Source: Pseudomonadota bacterium (GTDB taxonomy: Bacteria; Pseudomonadota; Gammaproteobacteria; Halothiobacillales; Halothiobacillaceae). Taken from it: DNA of 64,000 bases. Made by a program: the position numbers and the translations under genes. The DNA is taken from contig JAJYYE010000001.1 of NCBI GenBank assembly GCA_021801265.1, forward strand, positions 124,001 through 188,000, read 5' to 3'. Shown here piece by piece: positions 1 to 9,988 of this stretch (the stretch's first letter is position 1; each line of letters starts with the position of its first letter). The notes beneath the pieces were generated by a model. The model did no database searches and had not been told where the DNA came from. It was given only the letters and a program-made list of their open reading frames with translations.

Positions 1-1
1 C

Positions 2-1747
2 GCCGCCGAATTGTTGGATATCCATGCCCGACGTGCCGCCAAACGCGGCGAGGCACTGCCCATTCCCGAAGACGACTACGCCCGATTTGCCCACAATTTC
101 GCCTTTGAAACCACCCCTGATCAGCAATTGGCGATTGATAGCGTGTTGGGTGACATGGGGCGCGCCCAGCCGATGGATCGCGTGGTGTGCGGCGATGTCG
201 GCTTTGGCAAAACTGAAGTCGCCATGCGTGCCGCGTTCGTGGCGGTGATGAATGGCAAGCAAGTCGCCGTGCTGGTACCCACCACCCTGCTCGCCGAACA
301 GCATCTGCGCAATTTCCGCGACCGCTTCGCCGGTTGGCCGGTGCGCATCGAAGGGCTTTCACGGATGAACAATGCCAAAAAAACCACTGAGGTGCTCAGC
401 GATATCACTGCCGGACAAGTCGACATTGTGATTGGCACCCACAAACTGCTCAGCGATGGCCTCGCATTCAAAGACTTGGGTCTCGTGATTATCGATGAAG
501 AACAACGATTTGGCGTGCGCCACAAAGAACAGCTCAAACGCCTGCGCGCCGAGGTGGATTTACTCACCCTCACCGCCACGCCCATTCCGCGCACACTCAA
601 TATGGCCCTGTCCGGCATCCGGGATTTATCGATCATTGCAACCCCGCCGCGTGAACGGCTGTCGGTCAAAACGCTGCTGCTGCGTTGGGATGACGCGCAA
701 ATCCGCGAAGCCGTGCAGCGCGAGCTCAAACGCGGCGGACAGGTCTATTTTTTATATAACGAAGTGAAAACCATCGAACGGATGGCCAAACAACTGGCGG
801 ATTTAATCCCCGAAGCCCGCATTGCCATCGCGCACGGCCAGCTCTCCGAGCGCGGACTTGAGCAGGTGATGGCCGACTTTTATCATCAGCGCTTCAACCT
901 GCTGCTGTCCACCACGATTATTGAATCCGGCATCGATATCCCCACCGCCAACACCATCATCATTCATCGCGCCGATAAATTCGGCCTCGCCCAGCTGCAC
1001 CAGTTGCGCGGTCGGGTGGGGCGTTCGCACCATCGCGCCTATGCCTACCTCATCACGCCCGAACCGGCGCAGATGACGCCTGATGCCGTCAAACGGCTGG
1101 ATGCATTGGCTGCGCTCGAAGAACTTGGCGTCGGCTTTACGCTCGCCACGCACGATCTGGAAATTCGTGGTGCAGGGGAGTTGCTGGGCGATGGCCAATC
1201 GGGGCAAATGCACGAAGTCGGCTACACGCTGTATATGGATTTGCTCGACCGTGCGGTCAAGGCGCTGAAATCTGGCAAACAACCCGATTTGGCAGGTCCG
1301 CTGGAACGCCAAACCAGTGAAGTCGATTTAGGCCTACCCGCGCTGATTCCCGCCGATTTTGTCGACGATGTGCATACCCGCCTCATTTTGTACAAACGCC
1401 TCGCCAACTGCGCCGATCAAACCGCGCTTGATCGCATGAAGGTTGAGCTGATCGACCGCTTCGGCTTGCTGCCGGATGCGACCCAAACCCTGATCGAAAC
1501 CCATCGGCTGCGCTTGCGCGCCCGCGCATTGGGCATCCGCAAAGTCGAATGCGCCAGCGGCGGCGGGCGGCTCATTTTCAGCGAACAGGCGGCGATTGAT
1601 CCGATTAAGCTCGTCAAGCTCATTCAAACCGAGCCCAGCAAATATCGCCTCACCGCCGATACCTTGAAAATCACCCAGCCGCTGGACGATTTAGCCGCAC
1701 GCACGGGCTTAGTGAATCGATTGATGCAAGAACTCACCCCCGCATGA
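2..1747 (+). CDS. mfd: Transcription-repair coupling factor Mfd, C-terminal part (5' end outside window)
   Basis: Mfd is a DNA translocase that pushes stalled RNA polymerase off damaged DNA and recruits UvrA. Only the last ~581 codons are present; the reading frame is open to base 2, so the gene starts upstream of the window. Visible are the SF2 helicase motifs: Walker A in CGDVGFGKTEVA (~residue 60 of the visible part), the DEEQ box in IIDEEQRFG, the TATPIPRTL motif III, and the RecG/Mfd signature LHQLRGRVGRS (motif VI). The C-terminal ~150 residues fit the D7 regulatory domain. The stop codon overlaps the start of the RDD gene (ATGA), which suggests translational coupling. The family assignment is firm; nothing in the visible part looks damaged. 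Confidence 0.97.
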   Translation, partial: AAELLDIHARRAAKRGEALPIPEDDYARFAHNFAFETTPDQQLAIDSVLGDMGRAQPMDRVVCGDVGFGKTEVAMRAAFVAVMNGKQVAVLVPTTLLAEQHLRNFRDRFAGWPVRIEGLSRMNNAKKTTEVLSDITAGQVDIVIGTHKLLSDGLAFKDLGLVIIDEEQRFGVRHKEQLKRLRAEVDLLTLTATPIPRTLNMALSGIRDLSIIATPPRERLSVKTLLLRWDDAQIREAVQRELKRGGQVYFLYNEVKTIERMAKQLADLIPEARIAIAHGQLSERGLEQVMADFYHQRFNLLLSTTIIESGIDIPTANTIIIHRADKFGLAQLHQLRGRVGRSHHRAYAYLITPEPAQMTPDAVKRLDALAALEELGVGFTLATHDLEIRGAGELLGDGQSGQMHEVGYTLYMDLLDRAVKALKSGKQPDLAGPLERQTSEVDLGLPALIPADFVDDVHTRLILYKRLANCADQTALDRMKVELIDRFGLLPDATQTLIETHRLRLRARALGIRKVECASGGGRLIFSEQAAIDPIKLVKLIQTEPSKYRLTADTLKITQPLDDLAARTGLVNRLMQELTPA

Positions 1748-2214
1748 ACCCAGCAAGCCAACCAACGTCGCGTACCGCATCCGGCATACATGCCGGGAAT
1801 TATCCCGCCCCGCTTTGGCGCCGCGCTGCTGCGTTGCTGTACGATGGCCTCTTCGTAATCGCCCTACTCATGCTGGCCACCCTGATTCTGCTACCCTTCA
1901 ACGGAGGCGAAGCATTACCGCAACAGGGGTTGATTGCGTGGTTATATCAAGGTTATTTGCTGTTCTGGGTCGGCGCCTACTTCAGCCTGTTCTGGTGCAT
2001 TGGCGGCCAAACACCGGGGATGAAAGTCTGGCATATTCGCGTGTTGATGCCTACCACAGCGGGTTACCGAACCGCTGTACTGCGCTTTATCGGCGGATTA
2101 TGCAGCGTGCTTCTGGCAGGAATCCCGTTCTGGTTTGCCCAGGCAGATGCTGAAAAACGCAGCCTGATTGACCGCTGGCTAGGCACCGTCGTGACACGAA
2201 TCCCAAAACCATAG
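1744..2214 (+). CDS. RDD family inner-membrane protein
   Basis: A 156-residue protein with two strongly hydrophobic stretches (about residues 32-55 and 65-90) and a third near residues 118-135. The RDD family is named for conserved Arg and Asp residues; here the first helix begins with WRRAAALLYDGLF (R and D both present), and a GQTPGMKVWHIRV segment is typical of the family. The molecular role is unknown for most members; some have been linked to ion transport. It starts inside the mfd stop codon, so it is probably co-translated with mfd. It ends ~100 bp before the convergent recD. Confidence 0.85.
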   Translation: MNPASQPTSRTASGIHAGNYPAPLWRRAAALLYDGLFVIALLMLATLILLPFNGGEALPQQGLIAWLYQGYLLFWVGAYFSLFWCIGGQTPGMKVWHIRVLMPTTAGYRTAVLRFIGGLCSVLLAGIPFWFAQADAEKRSLIDRWLGTVVTRIPKP

Positions 2215-2316
2215 CCCACCGACCATCCACACATGGCGGGTGTAGGCGCGGGCTTCGCATAAGATTCATCCGCAACAGCGCGCTCAGACGCGCCAAATGC
2301 AGCATAAACCCCCGCC

Positions 2317-4554
2317 TTAATTCTGCAATAACTCGCCCAGTTGCCCTGACTGCTTTACTTGGCGCAGCACGCCTTGGCGCAGTACATTCAACGATGAATC
2401 CTGCGCCGCAACCACCAGGGTGAACGCCGAGCGAGCGCGGGTAATGGCGGTGTAGATCAATTCCCGCGTCAACACCGGATTCGGCACGGCGGGCAAAACC
2501 AGAATGCTGTGGGTAAATTCCGAGCCCTGCGCCTTATGCACAGTCAGAGCAAAAGCCGTTTCAACTGCAACGAGGCGGTTGGGACTCATCCAGCGAACGG
2601 CGGGCGAGCCAGTACCTGCCGTCGCATCACTTAAAAAAGCGACGCGCAATTGGGGCGGCGGCGTGGGTGTGTCAAGGTTAATATCAGGGTCGATATAGGG
2701 CAAAGTCAGCCCCACATCGCCATTGGCCAAACGCAGGGCCGCGTCGTTTCGCGTCACGATAATTGGCCGCCCGGCGTACCAACCGCCGGGCGTTCTTGCC
2801 GGCGCAATCAAACCCGCCTGCTGGAGTAGGTGTTCAATCCACGCATTCAGCCCCACCACGCCATACGCCCCGTTGCGCAGGGCGCACAGCACTTGCGCCT
2901 GTTGATGCGCGGCAAATACCGCCAATGCCCAATCATCGATGGAATCATGTTCTGACCTAGCGGATGACCAGGGGGTAGCCGCTAACTGCAACCACGGGCC
3001 AAGGGCGGCTAACACCGCTGCCCGAAGTTGGCTGCGTGTGGGATCATCGCGCAGCAACCGAATGGCAGATGGCGATTCGCCCTGTGCGGTGAGCAAGGCC
3101 AATGCACTAGCCGCATCGCCTGTGTTCACATCATGCGCAAGCTTTGCGATAGGGCTTGCGGGGTTAAATCGGTGGCTATGGCGCAGCCACACAGTCGCCT
3201 CTGCCAGCGGCGATTGCGTGGGGTTTACCGCAACCACCGTGCCCGTTACATCAAAAATCCATTCGGCGGTAGTCGGCGCGTACGCGCCTGGGTGCATTGC
3301 CGCAGCCTTGCTTAACGCCCCCAACACTGCGCCCGGCTCCACCGAAGCGAGCTGGTCTTTATCACCCAGCATAATCAGTTGCGTTTCAGAATCGAGCGCG
3401 GCGAGGGTGTTCGCCATCAGTTCAAGCCCGATCATCGAGGCCTCATCCATCACGACCACATCGGCAGGCAATGGCGCACCCGCATGATAATGCGCCTGAA
3501 TTTGATCGGGGCGAATACCGATTAACCGATGCACGGTTTCCACCGTATCGGGCAATGCCGCGCGCAATTCGGGGTATACCTGCGCAAAGGGCGCAACCAA
3601 GGTATCAATCTGGCTGAGCAGTGATTGGCGCAACCGTGCCGCCGCTTTGCCGGTTGGCGCGCACAGCCGGATTCGTTTAGGCGATAAACCGGCGCTTAGG
3701 GCCAGCAGTTGGGTGAGTATTAAAAACTTCACCACCGTGGTGGTTTTTCCCGTACCTGGCCCACCGGTAATCAGCGCAAATTGATGGCGAATCGCCACCG
3801 CACAGGCAATTTTTTGCCAATCGGGTTCATCCGAAACAGCAGGATTTGCGGGGAATAGCGCATCTAATATCGGGCGAATGAGGCCGGACTCCGGCAGGTG
3901 AGTGGCCGGTTGCACGCGCTGGCGCAGTTGACGGGCTACCGTCTGTTCCTGCTGCCAATATCGACGCAAATACAGACGCGCGCCATCGCGGATAAAGGGG
4001 GTTGCCCCATCATCCGATTCATTCTCCCCATCCTCATGTGAGGAGTACGCCGTGAAACCCGTCGCCCTACCGATTATTTTGGGACAGCCATCCAGCACCA
4101 CCAGCCAATCCGACAAGGTGACGCCCTGTAAAAACTGCGCTGGACGCAGCGGGTTTTGATTGATATCCAGGGCGTCAGCCCGCGCGATGCGTTGCCGCCA
4201 AATCGCCCACGCTGAATCTTTCGGCGGCATTTTCAGCAGGTTATCCGGATCGGCCAAACACACAGCCAAATCCAAACAGACATGCCCCTGCCCCGCCTGG
4301 TGGCTGGCAAACACCAACGCCAGCACCGCCCACGGCGTTATCGTCGGCACTGCTCTGACCATCAACCGCGCTACCGCTCGGTCCACCGATCGCAGCCACC
4401 CTGCCGCCACCCAAATATCCAGAATTTCCTTCAGATGCTCATGCGTTAGATCGACCATGGGTACCGCCCGGGGCGCGGCAGGGTCATCGCCCGTAAAATC
4501 CAGGCTCATTTGTCCGACGGTTGGGTAGAGGGTGTTCTCCGAGCTCGCGCTCAT
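2317..4554 (-). CDS. recD: Exodeoxyribonuclease V alpha subunit RecD
   Basis: A 745-residue RecD1-type helicase, the fast 5'-3' motor of RecBCD, which processes double-strand breaks. Walker A (GGPGTGKTTT, ~residues 264-273) and the helicase box VVMDEASMIG are clear, as are GDKDQLASVEPG (motif III region) and the C-terminal VHKAQGSEF and YTAITRA motifs (V/VI). The N-terminal ~230 residues match the RecB-binding part of RecD. The ATG overlaps the recB stop codon by 4 bp (ATGA), so RecB and RecD are translationally coupled. Length is somewhat above the E. coli protein (608 aa), with loops such as the acidic segment around residues 173-183. No recC lies within the window. Confidence 0.95.
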   Translation of the reverse strand: MSASSENTLYPTVGQMSLDFTGDDPAAPRAVPMVDLTHEHLKEILDIWVAAGWLRSVDRAVARLMVRAVPTITPWAVLALVFASHQAGQGHVCLDLAVCLADPDNLLKMPPKDSAWAIWRQRIARADALDINQNPLRPAQFLQGVTLSDWLVVLDGCPKIIGRATGFTAYSSHEDGENESDDGATPFIRDGARLYLRRYWQQEQTVARQLRQRVQPATHLPESGLIRPILDALFPANPAVSDEPDWQKIACAVAIRHQFALITGGPGTGKTTTVVKFLILTQLLALSAGLSPKRIRLCAPTGKAAARLRQSLLSQIDTLVAPFAQVYPELRAALPDTVETVHRLIGIRPDQIQAHYHAGAPLPADVVVMDEASMIGLELMANTLAALDSETQLIMLGDKDQLASVEPGAVLGALSKAAAMHPGAYAPTTAEWIFDVTGTVVAVNPTQSPLAEATVWLRHSHRFNPASPIAKLAHDVNTGDAASALALLTAQGESPSAIRLLRDDPTRSQLRAAVLAALGPWLQLAATPWSSARSEHDSIDDWALAVFAAHQQAQVLCALRNGAYGVVGLNAWIEHLLQQAGLIAPARTPGGWYAGRPIIVTRNDAALRLANGDVGLTLPYIDPDINLDTPTPPPQLRVAFLSDATAGTGSPAVRWMSPNRLVAVETAFALTVHKAQGSEFTHSILVLPAVPNPVLTRELIYTAITRARSAFTLVVAAQDSSLNVLRQGVLRQVKQSGQLGELLQN

Positions 4555-7500
4555 GCGGCCTCCGCTTGCGGGTCGGGGCTTGCCTGCAATAATGCATCCA
4601 GTGCCGTAATCACCGCTCCATCGGGGCGTGCAAAAAACACGCCGGCGCCAGGGCTATCAATTCCGCGCACAAACAGATAAAACGCGCCGCCCAAATGTTG
4701 TGCGGGATCGTAGTTTGGCAAACGATCCTGCAAATGCCGGTGCAAGGCGGCAAGATATAGCCCCATTTGCAAATCATAGCGCGCCACCAGCATCGCTTCG
4801 CGCAGGCGCGCAGGTGCATAGGCATCGGCAGTATCGCCCAGCCAGTTGGATTTGTAATCGAGCACGTAAAACCGACCATCGGCTTCGAAGACTAAATCCA
4901 TAAATCCTTTGATTTGGCCATGCAGTGCCTGTGGCGCCAAGGGCGGACGGGGTTGCTGCGGCAGTATCGATGCGCACAGCAAGACATCGATAGCGGCTGT
5001 TTGGGTTTGACTCACGGGCAGCCAGAATTCCAGCTCAATTTGATAGCGGTGCAACGCCACCAACTGAATTGCGGCGTCCGCGCTCGAACCGTTGGCTCTG
5101 AGCGGCAGCGTCAATATCCACTGGACGAGCTCGGCCAGCGTGGCATGCTGCTCCGGGTTCAGCATCAATGCCGCTAAATCCGTCTCAGCCAATAAGGCCG
5201 TGCAGGTGCTCGGGGTCGCATAGTGTGAGAACCCGGCTGCACCCGCCAACTCAAACAACCGATGCAGCTGCGTGCCGAACACTGTACCGCGCGGCAAACG
5301 ACTCACCCGTGCGGCCAAGGATGATTCAGGCGAAGGTGCATTAGTAACCTGCTCACTCAATGCCGTTTCGGTGAGGATGGCCTGAATCTGCACGCCTTCA
5401 ACGAACGCATCTTGCCAGCGATCTTGCGAAGGGGTTTCTGGTACATCAACGCGCAAGGCCCCCGCCATCGGCAGTGGGGCCTGCCCATCATGCAGGTGCT
5501 GAGTGAGACCACTAAAACTACTCATGCGCCAATCGGTTATCAAGCGCGGTTTTGCGGCCCGTGCCGGATGCAACGTATCAGGGCGAGGGGCGGAATAGTG
5601 CGCAAGGTTAATTGGTGGTGGTGCACAAATTTCGATGGCCGAGCAAGCGGCCAACGCCTGTTGTGCCGCAGAAAAACTTGCCGCAAACTCATCTTTGCCA
5701 CACAAACCCAGGACATACCCCAGCGGCGTATCCTCTTGATTCGGGTGCTTGCTTCTGCCGAACTTAACCGGCCCCAACGCCATATAACACGCAGACTCAG
5801 CCCGGGTGAGTGCCACATAAATCAAGCGCAAACCCTCAGCCAAGCGCTCTTTTTTCTCGGCGGCAGCGGCAGCGGGAAAATCCCCCAGGCTCATCACCCG
5901 TCCCGCTGTGCTGCGCCATGGGGTAGAAATCGCTTTTTTCTGTGAATTATCGCCCTGAATCAACGGCAAAAAGGGCAAATACACCACCGGATATTGCAAC
6001 CCCTTGGCTGAATGAATCGTCATGATTTGCACTAAATGCTCATCCTGCTCCAGCCGCAATTCCTGCTCGGCATCCCGTGCGGTGTTGAGCGCCACGGCAA
6101 ACCGCTGCAAGAGGGCATCCCTGCCCGCTAATTGCGCTTGTTCATTTTGCGCCCAATCGGCCAAATGCAGCACATTGGTCAACCGCCGCTCACCCGAACT
6201 CACCGCAAACGGCGCCGCCAACAGTGCGGCTGGCACGGCATAATCGTGCAATAACTGATAGATTGCCGCCAACACGCCGCGCGTTTGCCATAGCTGACCA
6301 TAACGCACAAACCGCGCAACTTCGATATCCAGCAGCTCATCATCACGCAGCGCATCCAATTGAGTCCAACTGCGACACAACGCAGCCGAACCCAACGCGG
6401 CACGCACCCGGCCCAATTGTTGCGGCTCGGCCATGGCCAACAGCCAGCGATAGACATCGGCAGCCTCAGGTGAGGTAAACAAGCGGTGTCGATCCGACAA
6501 AAAAACACTTTTAATCCCACGCCGATTCAAGGCGCGTTGAATTGAAGCGGCCTGCGTGCCTTTGGAAACCAATACGGCGATATCCTGAGGTGCAAGCGGC
6601 TGCACTGCGCCTGATTCCGATTCAAACACACAATGCCCTGCCTGCCCCTGATTCAATCGCTGAGCAATCGCACTGGCGGTATGCTCGGCCAAAATCGACT
6701 CGAACTCCCCCGCTGAGTGCACCTCTGCCGAGGGCAAAACCCAGCACGTCAAGGCGGGCACGTCCGCCCACGCGTCGACTGTTTCATCCAGGATATTGCG
6801 CAACAGTAACCGCCGCGCCTTGCCCTGCGCCTGTACCGGCACAAACGGCACGGGGTTATCCGCCGCTTCTTTATATCCAAACGCGCCCTGCGGTTGGGTT
6901 TCAGCGTGGGTAAACAGATGATTGACCGCGGCCACCAACGCTGGTGTGGAACGATAATTACCGGTGAGGGTGTAATGCCGCCCGTCGGTCGCCCTGCGCG
7001 CACTCAGGTAACTTTCCATATCCGCGCCGCGAAAGCGATAAATCGACTGTTTCGGATCCCCAATCAGCACCACGGTGCCTGCCGGTTCATCATTTCCCGC
7101 ACGCGTCGCGTGCGTAATTTGGAACACCCGGTCAAAAATCTGAAACTGCAACGGATCGGTATCCTGAAACTCATCAATCATTGCCACCGGGTATTGCACA
7201 CGCAAGCTCAACGCTAACTGCTCACCCGCATCGCCACGCAATGCCTGGGCAAAATTAAGCAGAATATCATCGAACCCCATCTCACCATTGTGCTGCAATA
7301 CCGTGTTAATTCGGTCGCGAGTCCAGTACGCCGCGTGCGTCCACAGGCGATTGAGCGTATCGCGCTCACTATTTTTTGCGACAACGATGGCTTCCGACCA
7401 TGCCGAAAACACCACCAGCGCGGGATGGTCCGGGCGCTCCATATTTTTATTGAATTTAGGCTCGGTTAAAAATTTAACTACCTCAGAAGGTAACGGCACA

Positions 7501-8468
7501 CCCTGCTCCGCCCAAGCATCCAACGCCAACCATACACTGGCAAAATCAGCCCGGTTTTTCAGCGTCTTGTGCACGCTGCCGCTCAGCTGCGCAATCAGCG
7601 GTGTCCACTGCAGAATCAATGTGTCTTTGGCATTGAGCCAAGCTGCGCACGCATGCGCCTCAGCCTGCTCAATCGCCTGTTCAGCCACCGCCAAGGTCGC
7701 AATAAGCTGGGTGAAATCCAGATGAGCAGGTAATTGCGCTGCGCCATCAACCCAAATCGTCGAGCCATCCCGCTGCAATAAGGATTGAAGTTTTTTGGCG
7801 AGCGCCGCCGGATTGCCCAAACACCGCGCAGCAAATACAGCCATCGATTGAGGCAATGCATACACATGAATGCGCCAGTAATCCTGCACCGCCTGTTCAA
7901 TCACCGGAGCGAGGGAGGTAAGCACCGTTTGTTCAAACAACGCGCGGCTATGGAATGCATGTTCGGTGAGCATCCGCTGACACCAGCCATGAATGGTGAA
8001 AATAGCGGCTTCATCCATCCAGTTGGCCGCCTGCGTCAACCGCCAGGCCGCTTGCCGCCGCGCGGTGGGCTCGGCATAGGCCTGCGACAAGGCGGCTAAA
8101 TGCTCATCGCGCCCCATCCATTCAGGCTCAGAAAACGCTTGAGCCGCCTCGGCCAAACGCGCCCGAATCCGCTCACGGAGCTCATCGGCGGCCGCCTGCG
8201 TAAAGGTAGTCACCAGGATTTGCGGCGGCATCAAAGGCGCGGTGCCATGTCCCAGAATCAGGCGCAAATACAGCAAGGCAATCGTAAAAGTTTTGCCTGT
8301 GCCAGCACTGGCCTCAATTAAGCGGCTACCGCTTAACGGAAAAGTGAAAGGATCAAGGGCATTAACTTGCGTTTGCCCCAAAGGTGATGCAGCCACTAGG
8401 CGCACTCCGAATGCTTGACGGGTAGCCATTGTATGCGAGCACGCGGCCACATTCATGATGCGATGCAC
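4551..8468 (-). CDS. recB: Exodeoxyribonuclease V beta subunit RecB
   Basis: A 1305-residue RecB: an SF1A 3'-5' helicase fused to a C-terminal nuclease. Walker A is EASAGTGKTFT (~residues 52-62); the Walker B equivalent is AMIDEFQDTDPLQF; motif III GDPKQSIYRFRGA and IMTIHSAKGLQYPVV (motif V) and YVALTRAE (motif VI) are intact. The nuclease site is present near the C-terminus (DLVFEADGRF, then VLDYKSNWLG), with the catalytic Asp and DYK residues. The start chosen is GTG at 8468 because a strong Shine-Dalgarno (GGAGGGGGA) sits 5-7 bp upstream; in-frame ATGs at 8456 and 8429 lack one. It is ~125 residues longer than E. coli RecB. The upstream neighbour is a porin rather than recC. Confidence 0.95.
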   Translation of the reverse strand: MHRIMNVAACSHTMATRQAFGVRLVAASPLGQTQVNALDPFTFPLSGSRLIEASAGTGKTFTIALLYLRLILGHGTAPLMPPQILVTTFTQAAADELRERIRARLAEAAQAFSEPEWMGRDEHLAALSQAYAEPTARRQAAWRLTQAANWMDEAAIFTIHGWCQRMLTEHAFHSRALFEQTVLTSLAPVIEQAVQDYWRIHVYALPQSMAVFAARCLGNPAALAKKLQSLLQRDGSTIWVDGAAQLPAHLDFTQLIATLAVAEQAIEQAEAHACAAWLNAKDTLILQWTPLIAQLSGSVHKTLKNRADFASVWLALDAWAEQGVPLPSEVVKFLTEPKFNKNMERPDHPALVVFSAWSEAIVVAKNSERDTLNRLWTHAAYWTRDRINTVLQHNGEMGFDDILLNFAQALRGDAGEQLALSLRVQYPVAMIDEFQDTDPLQFQIFDRVFQITHATRAGNDEPAGTVVLIGDPKQSIYRFRGADMESYLSARRATDGRHYTLTGNYRSTPALVAAVNHLFTHAETQPQGAFGYKEAADNPVPFVPVQAQGKARRLLLRNILDETVDAWADVPALTCWVLPSAEVHSAGEFESILAEHTASAIAQRLNQGQAGHCVFESESGAVQPLAPQDIAVLVSKGTQAASIQRALNRRGIKSVFLSDRHRLFTSPEAADVYRWLLAMAEPQQLGRVRAALGSAALCRSWTQLDALRDDELLDIEVARFVRYGQLWQTRGVLAAIYQLLHDYAVPAALLAAPFAVSSGERRLTNVLHLADWAQNEQAQLAGRDALLQRFAVALNTARDAEQELRLEQDEHLVQIMTIHSAKGLQYPVVYLPFLPLIQGDNSQKKAISTPWRSTAGRVMSLGDFPAAAAAEKKERLAEGLRLIYVALTRAESACYMALGPVKFGRSKHPNQEDTPLGYVLGLCGKDEFAASFSAAQQALAACSAIEICAPPPINLAHYSAPRPDTLHPARAAKPRLITDWRMSSFSGLTQHLHDGQAPLPMAGALRVDVPETPSQDRWQDAFVEGVQIQAILTETALSEQVTNAPSPESSLAARVSRLPRGTVFGTQLHRLFELAGAAGFSHYATPSTCTALLAETDLAALMLNPEQHATLAELVQWILTLPLRANGSSADAAIQLVALHRYQIELEFWLPVSQTQTAAIDVLLCASILPQQPRPPLAPQALHGQIKGFMDLVFEADGRFYVLDYKSNWLGDTADAYAPARLREAMLVARYDLQMGLYLAALHRHLQDRLPNYDPAQHLGGAFYLFVRGIDSPGAGVFFARPDGAVITALDALLQASPDPQAEAA

Positions 8469-8565
8469 TTAAATCCCCCTCCATCCCCCTTTTTCAAATG
8501 GGGGAGGGGCTAAGCGTACGAGCCCCTCACCACTGAGGGGCTAAAGGAAGCCCAATTTTCGAGCA
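8469..8565 (-). promoter_or_regulatory. recB leader with alternative hairpins near the Shine-Dalgarno
   Basis: Three copies of one arm can form mutually exclusive stems: GAGGGGCT at 8504-8511 and at 8535-8542 both pair perfectly with AGCCCCTC at 8521-8528. Closer to recB, the C-rich stretch CCCCTCC on the recB-coding strand (~8501-8509) could pair with the recB Shine-Dalgarno GGAGGGG. This is what the sequence shows; that it regulates recB is inference. The block with CCCCC-TTTTTCAAA-GGGGG also resembles a palindrome commonly found in intergenic DNA, so it may simply be a repeat. Confidence 0.35.
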
Positions 8566-8570
8566 GGCAA

Positions 8571-8596
8571 TAAAAAAGGCACCCGAAGGTGCCTTG
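8571..8596 (-). terminator. Rho-independent terminator of the porin gene
   Basis: Read on the minus strand, a GGCACC-TTCG-GGTGCC stem with a stable tetraloop is followed by a run of six T. It lies ~60 bp after the porin stop codon and separates the porin from recB. Confidence 0.85.
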
Positions 8597-8653
8597 ATAA
8601 GGTTCAACAAAGTTTGGTGTGAGGGGCAGTCTTTTGATTACACCCCCAAGCCA

Positions 8654-9790
8654 TTAGAACTTGTGTTCAACACCAACTGATACAGCTGAAGACTTCTTAC
8701 CAGGTAACAGAGCGCCCTTAGCGCCAGTGCCAGGATAAGCATAGTCATGGCCATCATTCATAATAGTGTATGTGGCGTTACTGTTGTTGCTGGTCTGTGC
8801 ATACATGGCATATACATTAGTCTGCTTGCTCAGCTTGTAATCATAACCAACGGCCCACATGTCGCCACCGGTGCTCTGGGTGTTGGAAACACTGTCAGCC
8901 TTGTAGTACTGCGCCTTAACGGTGTTGGCACCCAAGAAGGTATACGCTGCACCAACGCCGTAGGTCTTCTGGGAATCATTGCTGAAACGAACATTCTTGA
9001 TGTCCTGATAGAAACCTAAAACTTTCACACCAGCGATGCTGTAGTTGGCACCGAGACGGTAGGCATCTTGGCTCCGCGTGACACCAACCTGATTAGCACC
9101 ACCATGCCGGTGACTTTCGTAAGCGGCATCTAAGCCGAAGCCAGCAATCTTATAACCGGCACTCAAACTCAACGCACTGCTCGGTGTGTAATAAGGAGCG
9201 GTTTTAGCGGTCGGAGGATTGGCATAGAACGGGTCGTTTACAGACCAGCTATTGACATAAGCGGCCATTGCATGGAAGCCCATCAAATCCGGTGTGGCAT
9301 ACGCAATAACTTGGCTTGGGCGCAGATCCCAGTTGGTGTCTGAACCTTGGCTAGTTTTAGGACCACTGATGATATTCCGGGAATCGCCGATGGTGCTGTC
9401 GAACAGGTCGTAGTCACGGCCCATGTTTTTGAATGGTGTGTCATGACGACCAGTGATGACGGTACCCCAGGTGCCGGTAGCGCCGATGAAGGTGTTACGC
9501 TGGCCGCCTAAACCACCTGCGGTAGTTGAACGCAAGGCGCCATTTTGGCCCGCATCAAAACCGGTTTCGTATTGGTAAATCATTGACAGGTTGTCGTTGA
9601 TTTTCTCTTTGCCCTTGATACCAAGGCGCGAAGAGTTAGACGAGAAGCCGCCAGTTGTGCTGGCTGCCTTGCTGCCGCCCAGGAAGTCATAAGACACGTG
9701 GAATTTGCCGTACAGGGTGGTGTCGGCCATAGCAGCTGCTGGCGCAATTAGGGCGGCAGCAACGGCGAGTGCGATGATATTCTTTTTCAT
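8654..9790 (-). CDS. Outer-membrane general porin (Gram-negative porin, 16-strand type)
   Basis: A 378-residue porin of the Porin_4 type, forming a trimeric outer-membrane diffusion channel. The start at ATG 9790 follows a good GGAGA ribosome site and gives a classical signal peptide (MKKNIIALAVAAALIAPAAA, cleaved after AMA, then DTTLYGKFHVSYDF). Longer starts upstream have no support. Alternating beta-strands run through the protein and it ends in Phe (VGVEHKF), as required for insertion by the Bam complex. It is expressed alone: own terminator downstream and a long AT-rich upstream region. Substrate preference cannot be read from the sequence. Confidence 0.93.
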   Translation of the reverse strand: MKKNIIALAVAAALIAPAAAMADTTLYGKFHVSYDFLGGSKAASTTGGFSSNSSRLGIKGKEKINDNLSMIYQYETGFDAGQNGALRSTTAGGLGGQRNTFIGATGTWGTVITGRHDTPFKNMGRDYDLFDSTIGDSRNIISGPKTSQGSDTNWDLRPSQVIAYATPDLMGFHAMAAYVNSWSVNDPFYANPPTAKTAPYYTPSSALSLSAGYKIAGFGLDAAYESHRHGGANQVGVTRSQDAYRLGANYSIAGVKVLGFYQDIKNVRFSNDSQKTYGVGAAYTFLGANTVKAQYYKADSVSNTQSTGGDMWAVGYDYKLSKQTNVYAMYAQTSNNSNATYTIMNDGHDYAYPGTGAKGALLPGKKSSAVSVGVEHKF

Positions 9791-9854
9791 CTGTTCGATC
9801 TCCAGTGAGGTTGTGAAACTAGCAATATTCCCCAGCAATCTGGGTACGTAGGCA

Positions 9855-9882
9855 ATAGTAGCGGTCTTAAGAATTCAAACAA
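9855..9882 (-). promoter_or_regulatory. Candidate sigma-70 promoter of the porin
   Basis: On the minus strand TTGTTT and TACTAT are separated by 16 bp, about 65 bp before the porin start codon. The match is fair, not strong; other AT-rich hexamers are nearby. Confidence 0.35.
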
Positions 9883-9988
9883 GCAACGGCTTACTTTTTT
9901 ACAACATAACAGGCGGTTTTTGTTGCAACGTCACAACACAAGGAAGGCAAATGCCCCACAAAAGCGCAGCAGAATACGTGCTTGAATC

